From positions 868,001 to 932,000 of the forward strand of contig NZ_PISM01000004.1 of assembly GCF_002929225.1 (NCBI RefSeq): a stretch of 64,000 nucleotides of DNA, given 5' to 3'. This document shows positions 1 through 8,482 of this stretch, piece after piece. The position numbers were made by a program, and so were the translations under genes. Position 1 is the first letter of the stretch. Each line of letters starts with the position of its first letter. Origin of the DNA: Stutzerimonas kunmingensis. GTDB lineage: Bacteria; Pseudomonadota; Gammaproteobacteria; Pseudomonadales; Pseudomonadaceae. The notes under the pieces are model-generated. The model ran no database searches. It was not told the DNA's origin and saw only the letters and a list, made by a program, of their open reading frames with translations.

Positions 1-408
1 CCGACCCTGATGGTCATGCTCGGCAACCAGGCCTTCGCCTTCCCGCTGGTCAACGTCAACGAGATCTTCCACCTCGACCTGTCGCGGACCAACGTCGTCG
101 ATGGCCAGGAAGTGGTGATCGTCCGCGACAAGGCGCTGCCGCTGTTCTACCTCAAGCGCTGGCTGGTCAACGATGCGGCTCAGGAAGAGCAGCGTGAAGG
201 CCATGTAGTAATTCTCAGCGTCGGCAATCAGAGCATCGGCTTCGTCGTCGATCAGCTCGTGGGACAGGAAGAAGTGGTCATCAAGCCGCTTGGCAAGATG
301 CTGCAGGGTACGCCTGGCATGTCCGGTGCGACGATCACCGGCGATGGCCGCATCGCGCTGATTCTCGATGTTCCCAGCATGCTCAAGCGCTACGCACGCA
401 GGATTTGA
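1..408 (+). CDS. cheA: Chemotaxis histidine kinase CheA, C-terminal end (partial)
   Basis: The frame is open from base 1 and ends at the TGA at 406-408, so only the last ~135 residues are visible. They read as the CheW-like regulatory (P5) domain that closes CheA, with the typical ending of a GDGRIALILDV motif and a short basic tail. P5 docks CheW and the receptor tips in the polar array. Position directly upstream of cheB and motCD is the usual Pseudomonas che cluster I order, which favours CheA over a stand-alone CheW. The kinase and phosphotransfer domains lie outside the window. Confidence 0.88.
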   Translation, partial: PTLMVMLGNQAFAFPLVNVNEIFHLDLSRTNVVDGQEVVIVRDKALPLFYLKRWLVNDAAQEEQREGHVVILSVGNQSIGFVVDQLVGQEEVVIKPLGKMLQGTPGMSGATITGDGRIALILDVPSMLKRYARRI

Positions 409-466
409 TTCAGTCAGGCAGCGCTTACCTCGGATGGGATGGGAGCGCTGCCGCTAGGAGTGATGT

Positions 467-1582
467 ATGGCAGTCAAGGTCCTGGTCGTCGACGATTCCG
501 GCTTCTTTCGTCGGCGCGTCTCGGAAATCCTTTCCTCTGATTCGAATATCCAGGTCGTCGGCACCGCCACCAACGGACGCGAGGCGATCGACCAGGTGCT
601 GGCGTTGAAGCCGGATGTCATCACCATGGACTACGAGATGCCGATGATGGACGGCATCACGGCGGTGCGGCAGATCATGCAGCGCTGCCCCACACCGGTG
701 TTGATGTTTTCCTCGCTGACGCACGAAGGCGCTCGGGTCACCCTCGATGCACTGGATGCCGGCGCCGTCGACTATCTGCCGAAGAACTTCGAAGACATTT
801 CGCGTAACCCGGATAAGGTCAAGCAGCTGCTGTGCGAGAAGGTACATACCGTTTCGCGCAGCAACCGGCGCTACAGCACGTTCTGTACCTCGAGCGTAAG
901 TACGCCGCCGGTGTCCGCGCGCGGCACTGCCTCGACATTGGCTACTGCAGCCGCCCGGACCGGCGCTACAACGCCAGCGCCTGCGGCGCCGGCAGCTCGT
1001 TCGCCGGCGCCCAAGCGCAAGGCGTACAAGCTGGTGGCCATCGGTACGTCTACGGGCGGTCCGGTGGCGCTGCAGCGTGTGCTCACTCAGCTCCCGGCGA
1101 ATTTCCCCGCGCCGATCGTACTCATCCAGCACATGCCGGCCGCGTTCACCAAAGCCTTCGCCGATCGTCTGGACAAGCTTTGCCGCATTCGTGTCAAGGA
1201 AGCCGAGGACGGCGACGTGCTGCGTCCGGGGCTTGCTCTGCTGGCACCGGGTGGCAAGCAGATGATGATCGATGGCCGCGGTGCGGTACGCATTCTGCCG
1301 GGCGATGATCGCCTCAACTACAAGCCTTGCGTCGACGTTACCTTCGGTTCGGCCGCCAAGTCGTTTCACGACAAAGTGCTGGCGGTAGTGCTGACCGGCA
1401 TGGGTGCCGATGGTCGCGAAGGCGCACGGTTGCTCAAGCAGAGCGGCAGCCAGGTGTGGGCGCAGGATGAAGCCAGCTGCGTGATCTATGGCATGCCGAT
1501 GGCGGTGGTCAAAGCTAACCTGAGTGATGCGGTCTACGGGCTCGACGATATCGGTCGCAATCTGGCCGAGGCGTGCATCTGA
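467..1582 (+). CDS. cheB: Protein-glutamate methylesterase/deamidase CheB
   Basis: 371 residues. An N-terminal receiver domain (about 1-120) carries the acidic pair D9/D10 and the phospho-acceptor D55 in the motif MDYEMPMMDG. A long Ala/Pro/Thr-rich linker (about 130-185) leads to the methylesterase domain, whose catalytic triad is visible as S195 (GTSTGG), H222 (QHMP) and D315 (GMGADG). CheB removes methyl groups from chemoreceptors after phosphorylation by CheA, giving adaptation. The ATG follows a TAGGAG ribosome-binding site. It lies 58 bases after cheA and just before motC, so it is almost certainly co-transcribed. Confidence 0.95.
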   Translation: MAVKVLVVDDSGFFRRRVSEILSSDSNIQVVGTATNGREAIDQVLALKPDVITMDYEMPMMDGITAVRQIMQRCPTPVLMFSSLTHEGARVTLDALDAGAVDYLPKNFEDISRNPDKVKQLLCEKVHTVSRSNRRYSTFCTSSVSTPPVSARGTASTLATAAARTGATTPAPAAPAARSPAPKRKAYKLVAIGTSTGGPVALQRVLTQLPANFPAPIVLIQHMPAAFTKAFADRLDKLCRIRVKEAEDGDVLRPGLALLAPGGKQMMIDGRGAVRILPGDDRLNYKPCVDVTFGSAAKSFHDKVLAVVLTGMGADGREGARLLKQSGSQVWAQDEASCVIYGMPMAVVKANLSDAVYGLDDIGRNLAEACI

Positions 1583-1598
1583 TGGAGGCCCGCCTCTA

Positions 1599-2339
1599 AT
1601 GGACGTGCTCAGCCTGATCGGGCTGCTGTTGGCGTTCGTCGCCATCGTTGGGGGCAATTTTCTCGAGGGCGGCCATATCTCGGCGCTGCTCAATGGGCCG
1701 GCCGCGTTGATCGTGCTTGGCGGTACCCTGGGTGCCGTCCTGCTGCAGACGCCCATCGCCGTGTTCATGCGGGCGATGAGTATCGGTCGCTGGATATTCT
1801 TTCCGCCGCGCATCGATCTCGCGCGCGGCATCCTCATGGTCACTACCTGGAGCAATACTGCGCGCAAGGAGGGGTTGCTCGGCCTTGAGCCGGTCGCCGA
1901 GACGGAACCCGACCCATACGCGCGCAAGGGCCTGCAGTTGCTTGTCGATGGCGCCGAGCCGGAAGTGATTCGCAGCATCCTCGAGGTCGATCTGTATACC
2001 CAGGAGGGGCGTGACCTGCGCGCGGCCAAGGTCTACGAGAGCATGGGTGGCTACTCGCCGACCATTGGCATCATCGGCGCGGTAATGGGGTTGATCCACG
2101 TGATGGGCAATCTGGCCGATCCCAGCCAGCTGGGCAGCGGCATCGCCGTTGCGTTCGTGGCGACCATCTATGGCGTCGCTTTCGCCAACCTGCTGGTGCT
2201 GCCGGTCGGCAACAAGCTCAAGAGCGTCGTCCAGCGGCAGACCGCCTATCGCGAGATGCTGCTGGAGGGCGTGCTGTCCATCGCCGAGGGCGAAAATCCG
2301 CGTTCCATCGAGATGAAGCTGCAAGGCTTCATGGACTGA
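1599..2339 (+). CDS. motC: Flagellar motor stator subunit MotC (MotA family)
   Basis: 246 residues of the MotA/PomA ion-channel family. The ATG at 1599 is preferred over longer in-frame starts because those lie inside cheB. Two N-terminal membrane helices (about 5-25 and 30-50, with GPAALIVLGGTLGA) are followed by a cytoplasmic loop. Two further helices follow, one with the family motif SPTIGIIGAVMGLIHVM and one with AVAFVATIYGVAFANLLVLP. Together with MotD it forms the proton-driven stator; in Pseudomonas MotCD is the pair associated with swarming and high load. The stop is 5 bases before motD. Confidence 0.92.
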   Translation: MDVLSLIGLLLAFVAIVGGNFLEGGHISALLNGPAALIVLGGTLGAVLLQTPIAVFMRAMSIGRWIFFPPRIDLARGILMVTTWSNTARKEGLLGLEPVAETEPDPYARKGLQLLVDGAEPEVIRSILEVDLYTQEGRDLRAAKVYESMGGYSPTIGIIGAVMGLIHVMGNLADPSQLGSGIAVAFVATIYGVAFANLLVLPVGNKLKSVVQRQTAYREMLLEGVLSIAEGENPRSIEMKLQGFMD

Positions 2340-2344
2340 CCGCC

Positions 2345-3187
2345 ATGGCCAGACGCAGACCACCGGAAGAGCACGAGAATCACGAGCGATGGCTGGTGTC
2401 CTACGCCGACTTCATCACGTTGTTATTTGCCTTCTTCGTGGTGATGTACTCGATCTCCTCGATCAACGAGGGCAAGTACAAGATCCTCTCCGATTCGCTG
2501 GTCGGCGTGTTCAATCAGGTCGATCGTTCGGTCAAGCCCATCCCCATCGGTGAGGAGCGACCTCGGACCACCGAGGCGGATGTGTCCCAGGTCGAGGATC
2601 TGTCGGGCCCGGCTTCGTCGGCGGGGAAGCCGACCCTCGATCCGCTGGAGCGGATTGCGCAGAGCATGCGCGAGACGTTCGGCGAGCTGATCGCCAACGA
2701 GCAATTGACGATCCGTGGCAATGAGCTGTGGATCGAGATCGAACTCAACTCCAGCCTGCTGTTCCCCAGCGGCGATGCGCTTCCCAACGACCAGGCATTT
2801 CTGCTGATCGACAAGGTCGCCGGAATTCTGGCCCCTTTCGACAACCCGATCCATGTCGAAGGGTTTACCGACAATCTGCCAATCAGCACCAGCCAGTTCC
2901 CGACCAACTGGGAGCTGTCCGCAGCCCGCGCTGGCAGCGTTGTGAGGATGCTTGCAGCGCAGGGGGTGGACCCTTCGCGGATGGCAGCGGTGGGCTATGG
3001 CGAATTTCAGCCCGTGGCGGACAACGCGACGGCCGAAGGCCGGGCGCGCAACCGGCGAGTAATTCTGGTGGTGTCGCGCAATCTCGATGTGCGCCGGAGT
3101 GTCACCGGAATGGGCAGCAGCAATGTACGGCCTGACGATGCGTTGCGTCGGGCTGGCACACAATCTGCACCGGCTGTGTCCATGTAA
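2345..3187 (+). CDS. motD: Flagellar motor stator subunit MotD (MotB family)
   Basis: 280 residues. A single N-terminal membrane helix (about 16-40) holds the ion-binding aspartate D22 in SYADFITLLFAFFVVMYS. After a periplasmic linker, an OmpA/MotB peptidoglycan-binding domain (about 105-245) shows EGFTDNLP and the NWELSAARA motif. It anchors the MotC channel to the cell wall. The reading frame continues in a non-conserved tail whose 3' end contains a sigma-54-like element (3154-3169) that may serve parC. The start is 5 bases after motC, implying translational coupling. Confidence 0.93.
   Translation: MARRRPPEEHENHERWLVSYADFITLLFAFFVVMYSISSINEGKYKILSDSLVGVFNQVDRSVKPIPIGEERPRTTEADVSQVEDLSGPASSAGKPTLDPLERIAQSMRETFGELIANEQLTIRGNELWIEIELNSSLLFPSGDALPNDQAFLLIDKVAGILAPFDNPIHVEGFTDNLPISTSQFPTNWELSAARAGSVVRMLAAQGVDPSRMAAVGYGEFQPVADNATAEGRARNRRVILVVSRNLDVRRSVTGMGSSNVRPDDALRRAGTQSAPAVSM
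3154..3169 (+). promoter_or_regulatory. Candidate sigma-54 promoter inside the motD 3' end
   Basis: The sequence TGGCACACAATCTGCA has GG at 3155-3156 and GC at 3167-3168, the exact 10-base spacing of -24/-12 promoters. It matches all of TGGCAC and three of four bases of TTGC. It lies about 105 bases upstream of parC and could give parC-parP-cheW a flagellar-class promoter of their own. Seen by eye only. Confidence 0.35.
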
Positions 3188-3273
3188 GCGCTTCAGGGCG
3201 CAGTCGTCAAAACACCGTCGCTTTGCCGTTTCAGGCAATGCCGTTCCGGTCAGCTTCGCCGGGTGGAAGATCA

Positions 3274-4062
3274 ATGAGAGTCTGGGCTGTAGCCAATCAA
3301 AAGGGTGGGGTGGGCAAGACCACTACGTCGATCGCACTGGCGGGCTTGCTGGCCGATTCCGGCAAGCGCGTCGTCGTGCTGGATCTGGATCCGCATGGGT
3401 CGATGACCAGCTATTTCGGGCATGATCCCGATAACCTGGACCATAGCGTCTTCGATCTCTTCCAGCACCAGGGTACCGTGCCGGATGGCCTGCCGTGGCA
3501 GCTGCTGCTGGCCACCAGTCACGAGCGTATCTCGCTGATGCCTTCCAGTACCGTGCTGGCGACTCTCGAGCGCCAGTCGCCCGGGCAGAACGGCCTCGGG
3601 CTGGTCATTGCCAAGAGCCTGTCGCAGCTTTGGCAGGACTTCGATTACGCCATCATCGACAGCCCGCCGCTGCTCGGTGTGCTGATGGTCAACGCGCTGG
3701 CTGCCAGTCAGCAGCTGGTGATTCCGGTGCAGACGGAGTTTCTGGCGATGAAGGGTCTCGAGCGAATGGTCAGCACGCTGTCGATGATCAACCGTTCGCG
3801 CAAGCAAGCGCTGCCTTACACCATCGTGCCGACCTTGTTCGACCGCCGCACCCAGGCCTCGATGAATACGCTCAAGGTACTGCGAGCCGGTTATGCCGAT
3901 CATCTCTGGCCAGCGTTCATCCCGGTCGATACGCGGCTGCGCGATGCCAGCCGCGCCGGCCTGACGCCTTCGCAGTTCGATCCGACCAGTCGTGCGGTTC
4001 TTGCCTATCGGGCCTTGCTCAAGCATCTGCTGGCGTCGCAAGTGTCTCCGCAGGTGGCGTGA
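3274..4062 (+). CDS. parC: ParA-family ATPase ParC, polar placement of chemotaxis arrays
   Basis: 262 residues. The ATG at 3274 gives the canonical ParA start (RVWAVANQKGGVGKTT, deviant Walker A) about 5-20 residues in; it has a GGTGGAAG ribosome-binding site, so the longer upstream frame is discarded. Walker A' (VVVLDLDPHGS) and the switch motif (FDYAIIDSPP) follow. In Vibrio and Pseudomonas the ParA-like protein encoded between mot and cheW genes recruits chemotaxis arrays to the pole with ParP. The next gene fits ParP, which supports this role over plasmid or chromosome partitioning: no parB partner is present. Confidence 0.85.
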   Translation: MRVWAVANQKGGVGKTTTSIALAGLLADSGKRVVVLDLDPHGSMTSYFGHDPDNLDHSVFDLFQHQGTVPDGLPWQLLLATSHERISLMPSSTVLATLERQSPGQNGLGLVIAKSLSQLWQDFDYAIIDSPPLLGVLMVNALAASQQLVIPVQTEFLAMKGLERMVSTLSMINRSRKQALPYTIVPTLFDRRTQASMNTLKVLRAGYADHLWPAFIPVDTRLRDASRAGLTPSQFDPTSRAVLAYRALLKHLLASQVSPQVA

Positions 4063-4149
4063 AGTGCCATGCCGCTCGGCGCCTGCCAGCTCAAGTTTGT
4101 CGCGCCAGTGGCCGATAGCCTGTTCAGATTCTCCTAACGAGTTCGTTCC

Positions 4150-4950
4150 ATGAGCCGCACCGTCCTAACCGAAACCCGATCCCAGCAGGCGCTGCAGTCC
4201 TATCTCGATGGGCTGTTGCAGGACGCTGCCATCGAACTGGCCGACTCGGTCAGTCAGGACGAATTCCAGGCGGCCGTGCTCGAGGAGCAACTGCGTGATA
4301 CGCGGCAGAGCCAACCGCCGCGTCTTGAAATAGTCCAGCCGGCGCCGCCGCTCGTGGTGGAAGCGCCTCTGGCGATGCCGTCGGTGCTGACTCTTGAGCC
4401 GGTCGTGGAGCTCGAGGTTGCGCCGCAGCTGCCCAGCGAGCCAGTCGAAGCCGTGCCTGACGCCCATCCGGGTTGGGGTGAGGAGCCTTTCGAGTGTCTG
4501 CTGTTCGATGTGGCAGGGTTGACCCTGGCGGTGCCGCTGGTGTGCCTGGGCTCCATCTATCCGCTGGCCGGGCAGGAACTGACGCCGCTGTTCGGTCAGC
4601 CCGACTGGTTTCTTGGCATACTGCCGAGCCAGTCAGGCAATCTGAAGGTGCTGGACACCGCGCGCTGGGTGATGCCTGATCGGTACCGTGACGACTTCCG
4701 CGAGGGGTTGCAGTACGTGATCTCGGTTCAGGGCTACGAATGGGGGCTGGCGGTCCATCAGGTCAGTCGCTCGATTCGCCTCGACCCCAGTGAGGTCAAG
4801 TGGCGTACGCAGCGCAGTCAGCGTCCATGGCTGGCCGGTACGGTAATCGAGCATATGTGCGCGCTGGTCGACGTGACTGCGCTGGCCGAGCTGATCGCCA
4901 GTGGCGCTGTGAAACAGATGCAGGGCGCGACGAAGCCGCGGACGCATTGA
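4150..4950 (+). CDS. parP: ParP-like CheW-domain protein
   Basis: 266 residues. The first ~110 are low-complexity and Pro/Glu/Val-rich. The C-terminal half (about 115-255) is a CheW-like domain beginning with FECLLFDVAGLTLAVPL. This two-part layout, placed between a ParA-like ATPase and cheW, is that of ParP, which links ParC to CheA/CheW and stabilises the polar array. The function is inferred from family and context. The ATG follows an 87-base gap after parC. Confidence 0.8.
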   Translation: MSRTVLTETRSQQALQSYLDGLLQDAAIELADSVSQDEFQAAVLEEQLRDTRQSQPPRLEIVQPAPPLVVEAPLAMPSVLTLEPVVELEVAPQLPSEPVEAVPDAHPGWGEEPFECLLFDVAGLTLAVPLVCLGSIYPLAGQELTPLFGQPDWFLGILPSQSGNLKVLDTARWVMPDRYRDDFREGLQYVISVQGYEWGLAVHQVSRSIRLDPSEVKWRTQRSQRPWLAGTVIEHMCALVDVTALAELIASGAVKQMQGATKPRTH

Positions 4951-5033
4951 AAGCAAACAATTGACGGTCGCGCCTGTTGCGCGGCCCGGCGATAGAATCG
5001 ACCGCCATTGCGGTAACTGAAGAAGGTGGGGCT

Positions 5034-5513
5034 ATGAAGATGACGTCTGCGCAGGGTTCCGAAGATCCTGTACTGCAATGGGTGACCTTCCGTCTGGACA
5101 ACGAGACGTACGGTATCAACGTGATGCAGGTCCAGGAGGTGTTGCGTTATACCGAGATCGCGCCGGTACCGGGTGCTCCGAGCTATGTGCTCGGCATCAT
5201 CAACCTGCGCGGCAATGTGGTGACGGTGATCGACACGCGTCAGCGTTTCGGCCTGGAAACCGCGTCGGTATCGGACAATACTCGAATCGTGATCATCGAG
5301 GCGGATCGTCAGGTCATCGGCATCATGGTCGATAGCGTTGCCGAGGTGGTCTATCTTCGCCAATCCGAGATCGAAACTGCGCCCAACGTCGGTAATGATG
5401 AGTCGGCCAAATTCATCCAGGGCGTCTGCAACAAGAACGGCGAGCTGCTGATTCTGGTCGAACTCGACAAGATGATGAGCGAGGAAGAATGGGCCGAGCT
5501 TGAGAGCATCTGA
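5034..5513 (+). CDS. cheW: Chemotaxis coupling protein CheW
   Basis: 159 residues, the usual Pseudomonas CheW length. The ATG at 5034 (GAAGGTGGGGCT ribosome-binding site) is preferred to the longer frame from 4977. The whole protein is a CheW domain, with QWVTFRLDNETYGINVMQVQEV at the start, the conserved GIINLRGNVVTVID stretch near residue 60, and an acidic C-terminus. It bridges receptors and CheA. It is the last recognisable che gene of this operon. Confidence 0.94.
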   Translation: MKMTSAQGSEDPVLQWVTFRLDNETYGINVMQVQEVLRYTEIAPVPGAPSYVLGIINLRGNVVTVIDTRQRFGLETASVSDNTRIVIIEADRQVIGIMVDSVAEVVYLRQSEIETAPNVGNDESAKFIQGVCNKNGELLILVELDKMMSEEEWAELESI

Positions 5514-5516
5514 TAC

Positions 5517-5930
5517 ATGCTGATCGCGTCGCTGGTCGCATCGTTGGTTGCGCTGGCCTTCTGCTGTCTTGGGCTGCTGGGCTTCTGCCTGTGGCTGCTC
5601 AGGCGGCAGCGGTTTCTGGCCGAACAACAGCAGCAACGCGATGCGAACAGGGATAAGCGCATCAAGGAGCTGAGCAGCCGCCTGGATGCCTATCTGGAAG
5701 GCAGCTTGCGCATGGGTGATGAGTTGCGTGAGTTGAGTCGCACGCTGGCGCCGTTGCCGGACAAGCTCACCCAGCTGGAACAGCGCGACCCCAACAACTT
5801 CTCCTTCTCCCAGGCGGCCAAACTGGTCGGCATGGGCGCAAGCGTCGACGACCTGACGCAGTCCTGTGGCCTGTCGCAATCCGAGGCGGAGCTGATGAGC
5901 AAACTGCATCAGGCTCGCAAGAAACCCTGA
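5517..5930 (+). CDS. DUF2802 membrane-anchored protein of unknown function
   Basis: 137 residues. One N-terminal membrane helix (about 4-29, rich in Leu, Ala and Cys) is followed by a charged, probably coiled segment. A C-terminal part reads as DUF2802 and includes a helix-turn-helix-like stretch (SQAAKLVGMGASVDDLTQSC). It starts only 3 bases after cheW and is conserved at this position in pseudomonads, so it is likely co-expressed with chemotaxis genes. No biochemical role can be assigned from sequence. Confidence 0.78.
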   Translation: MLIASLVASLVALAFCCLGLLGFCLWLLRRQRFLAEQQQQRDANRDKRIKELSSRLDAYLEGSLRMGDELRELSRTLAPLPDKLTQLEQRDPNNFSFSQAAKLVGMGASVDDLTQSCGLSQSEAELMSKLHQARKKP

Positions 5931-6063
5931 TTGCGGTTTTTCCGTCGACTGGTCGTCCCTTCCGGGTCTTGCGCCGGAACCTCCCACACCCTGCACATTC
6001 CAATCCGTATCAGCTTGGCATTGCTGAGCTTGTCCAGGTCCCATGCTTGGGACGAGGAGGACA

Positions 6064-6507
6064 ATGATGCGGCTTACTCTCATTCTGTTGCTGTTCATGG
6101 TTTCGCTTGGCGCTCAGGCCGTCGAGGCGCCAGACGATGTGGACGGCGCAATGACCGTAAACGTCTTTCAAGCCAAGCGCCTTCATGAACTGGGCGCCGT
6201 CTTCATCGATGTGCGTGCCGACCGCGAATGGTTATGGGGCCACGTGGAAGGCGCCGTGCACTTCGATCTGGCCAGTGATTTCGTCAGCCTGGCCGGGCCG
6301 GAGTGGCCGCGTGAGCTTCCGCTGGTGATTTACTGCGACAGCGAAATCTGCCCGCGTAGCGCGGAAGCCGCAAGAATGGCCGTGGCCTGGGGCTACCAGC
6401 GGGTGTTCTATTTCCGTGCCGGCTATTTCGCCTGGCAGCTGCATGATCTCCCTCAGGTCACTGGTGAGGATCGTGCAGCAGTCGTACTCAACGCGCAGGC
6501 CCACTGA
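6064..6507 (+). CDS. Exported rhodanese-domain protein
   Basis: 147 residues. The start is the ATG at 6064 after a GAGGAGG ribosome-binding site. Residues 1-19 form a signal peptide ending in GAQA. The rest is a single rhodanese-like domain (FIDVRADREW near the front), with the active-site loop at IYCDSEIC and a second Cys three residues on. Sulfur transfer in the periplasm is the family role, but the substrate is unknown. Its last 20 bases overlap the end of the convergent gene at 6488. Confidence 0.82.
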   Translation: MMRLTLILLLFMVSLGAQAVEAPDDVDGAMTVNVFQAKRLHELGAVFIDVRADREWLWGHVEGAVHFDLASDFVSLAGPEWPRELPLVIYCDSEICPRSAEAARMAVAWGYQRVFYFRAGYFAWQLHDLPQVTGEDRAAVVLNAQAH

Positions 6508-6820
6508 GTCGCGGCAGGGGCGGAGCTGGTTCGCCTGCACTCCGTTCGTGGAACCCTGGTGGGCATTTGCCCTTGAGGTACCAGGCAAAGGCGATGATCT
6601 CCGCGATGGTGCGGTATAACGCTTCCGGGATCTCGTCGCCCAGCTCCAGTTTCGCCAACAATCTCACCAGATCGGGGTTCTCGTAGATCGGCACCTCATG
6701 TTCCCGAGCGATGGCGAGGATCGTCTCGGCCAGCTCGTCATCACCCTTGGCGCTCAGACTTGGCGCGTTGACACCGTCATAGCTGAGCGCGATTGCCTGG
6801 CGTGGCTGCTTGTCGGTCAT
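6488..6820 (-). CDS. Stand-alone FlhB C-terminal-domain protein (EscU/YscU/HrcU family)
   Basis: 110 residues that align only with the cytoplasmic autocleavage domain of the flagellar export switch FlhB; the four membrane helices of true FlhB are absent. QAIALSYDG matches the start of the domain. The NPTH cleavage motif is not present, while VPIYENPDLVRLLAKLELGDEIP is typical of FlhB paralogues. It overlaps the FliK-like gene by 4 bases (start inside the upstream stop), so the two are translationally coupled. Such short FlhB-like proteins can substitute for or modulate the substrate-specificity switch; its role here is inferred. Confidence 0.8.
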   Translation of the reverse strand: MTDKQPRQAIALSYDGVNAPSLSAKGDDELAETILAIAREHEVPIYENPDLVRLLAKLELGDEIPEALYRTIAEIIAFAWYLKGKCPPGFHERSAGEPAPPLPRLSGPAR

Positions 6821-8346
6821 GCCTTTTCGTCCACGAAGCGTTGCTCCAGATTGGTGCTCGGACCCTGCGGTGGCGTTCCTTGCCTGCAGCTCAGTTCTCC
6901 GACACTCAGCCCGGCTGCCTGTAGGCGCTCACGCAGATGGGTAAGTTCGGTCGCCACCAACTGGGCCGTGGCACTGCGCTCGGCCCACAGCTGGCTGGTG
7001 AGGGTGCCGCGCGTCAACTGTGCTTGAACTTGCAGTGGCCCGAGTGGTGCGACATCGAATGCGAGTTCGATCTTCCAGAGCGGCTCGCCACGCTCCTTTT
7101 CCTGCTTTCTAGGCTCTTCTTCGCGCTGCAGCTTGATTTGCAGCGGCACGATATCGCGCTGGTCGCGCATTGGCAGCTCCAGCTGCCAGGTGGTGAGGAG
7201 GGCGCCGTCCGGGCCGATTTGTGTCTGCGCGAGACTGGACAGTTGATGGGTCTGCAGCCTGGATACCGCGGCGGCTGCGAGCTTGAGCAGCATTTCGAGG
7301 TCGGCTTCTTCTTCCAGGCCAGGCGGCATTCGGGTTGGTAGCGGGAACCCCAGCGCGAGCTGACGGACATTGCTTTGCGCCAGGGAGCCCAGCGCTTGCC
7401 GCGCAAATGCAGGCAACGCCTGGCCCATGGCGGCACTGGCCTGGGCGCTGGCCAGCGGCGTGCTACATGGAAGATTGGGCATTTGCGCCAGTAGGCGCAG
7501 CAGCCCGGCCTTGAGGTCGCCCTGCAGTCCTTCGGTTTGCCCGGCCAGCAAGCGCGCCTCAAGGAACACGCCGCTCCTGGCCAGCGCTGCGGCGAGTGCC
7601 TTGGGATCGCCCAGTTGCTGCATTTCGGGTATCAGCCCCAGCAGTTTTTCGGCGGCGCCGCGCAGCCCCTCGGGGAGAGCCCCGGTACCACCCTGTAGAG
7701 CCTTGAACAGGCCTTCCAGCGAGGCCTGGCGGTGGTGTTGGGCGCCCAGTTGCTCGCCGAGATGCAGCTGATCGAGGCGCCCGCTCAGCGGAAGGAATGC
7801 GAGGGATTGGTCGCCCTTGACCTGCGCTGTCAGCAGGCTGCCGAGTGCCAGCGGGTTGGCTGATTCGATATTCAGCTTCTGTCCAGCGACGGGGCTGTTG
7901 AGCAGGCTGATGACCGCCTTGAAGATCTTCTGCCCGTCCTCCGACTGCTGTTGACTGGTCGCCACGACACGGCCCTGGATGACGCTGCCGACCGGCAGTT
8001 GCTGAAGGTCGATCATCGAGGCGGGCTGGCGCCCGGCGATCTGTGGAGCGGCCAGCAACCGGGTGTCGGACAGGGCGGTGATGACGTATGCGGTGCCGGG
8101 TGGCGGCGCCTTGTTGCTGCTGACCTCGACGGTCGCCTGGCGCCCGCTGCCCATGGTCAGCCGCAGCACCAGCCGAAATGCCTGCGCCGCTTCCCTGATG
8201 CTGACTACCTCCGCTTCGGCGTTTTCGCCAGCCGCCAGAAGGCCTTGCATCGGTTGCAGCAGTTTCAAAGCGAGGTCATTCGCCGCTGCCGCCTGGCGCG
8301 GCGCGCTGCTTGGGGGCAGGGCAGTGGTACTCTTGATCTCGGTCAT
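6817..8346 (-). CDS. FliK-like flagellar hook-length control family protein
   Basis: 509 residues, very rich in Leu, Ala and Gln. The N-terminal ~330 residues are poorly conserved. The C-terminal ~120 have the FliK family pattern (TWQLELPM, IELAFDVAPLGPLQVQAQL and LRERLQAAGLSVGEL). FliK measures hook length and triggers FlhB to switch substrates, so coupling with the FlhB-like gene is meaningful. In related genomes the main fliK lies in the fliJKLMNOP cluster, so this is probably an extra paralogue; hence no gene symbol. Confidence 0.78.
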   Translation of the reverse strand: MTEIKSTTALPPSSAPRQAAAANDLALKLLQPMQGLLAAGENAEAEVVSIREAAQAFRLVLRLTMGSGRQATVEVSSNKAPPPGTAYVITALSDTRLLAAPQIAGRQPASMIDLQQLPVGSVIQGRVVATSQQQSEDGQKIFKAVISLLNSPVAGQKLNIESANPLALGSLLTAQVKGDQSLAFLPLSGRLDQLHLGEQLGAQHHRQASLEGLFKALQGGTGALPEGLRGAAEKLLGLIPEMQQLGDPKALAAALARSGVFLEARLLAGQTEGLQGDLKAGLLRLLAQMPNLPCSTPLASAQASAAMGQALPAFARQALGSLAQSNVRQLALGFPLPTRMPPGLEEEADLEMLLKLAAAAVSRLQTHQLSSLAQTQIGPDGALLTTWQLELPMRDQRDIVPLQIKLQREEEPRKQEKERGEPLWKIELAFDVAPLGPLQVQAQLTRGTLTSQLWAERSATAQLVATELTHLRERLQAAGLSVGELSCRQGTPPQGPSTNLEQRFVDEKA

Positions 8347-8408
8347 CTTTCCTCAAATGCTCTTACAACCTTTCGCGTTCGCGGCCCTCGGCACCAAAGG
8401 TTGCCATG

Positions 8409-8414
8409 TATAAT
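8409..8414 (+). promoter_or_regulatory. Candidate -10 box for the ccm operon
   Basis: A perfect TATAAT lies 69 bases upstream of the chosen ccmA start, in the gap between divergent genes. No convincing -35 hexamer is seen 16-18 bases upstream, so the promoter may be weak or activator-dependent. Confidence 0.4.
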
Positions 8415-8482
8415 TCCGCCCGCCTGGCCCTGCTTCCTGAGTATAGCGGCCAGGCCTTTTTCATCTTGAGGTGTCGCCAGCC

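Noticed and set aside
425..2029. 534-codon minus-strand open frame opposite cheB and motC
   Set aside because: It is antisense to two clear genes, is rich in Arg/His/Ser as GC-rich shadow frames are, and matches no family. Similar long frames opposite parP-cheW (4818-6098) and deaD (50788-52008) are rejected for the same reason.
4961..4998. Sigma-70 promoter before cheW (TTGACG and TAGAAT)
   Set aside because: The hexamers are good but 26 bases apart, too far for a functional promoter, and no sigma-28 pair fits either.
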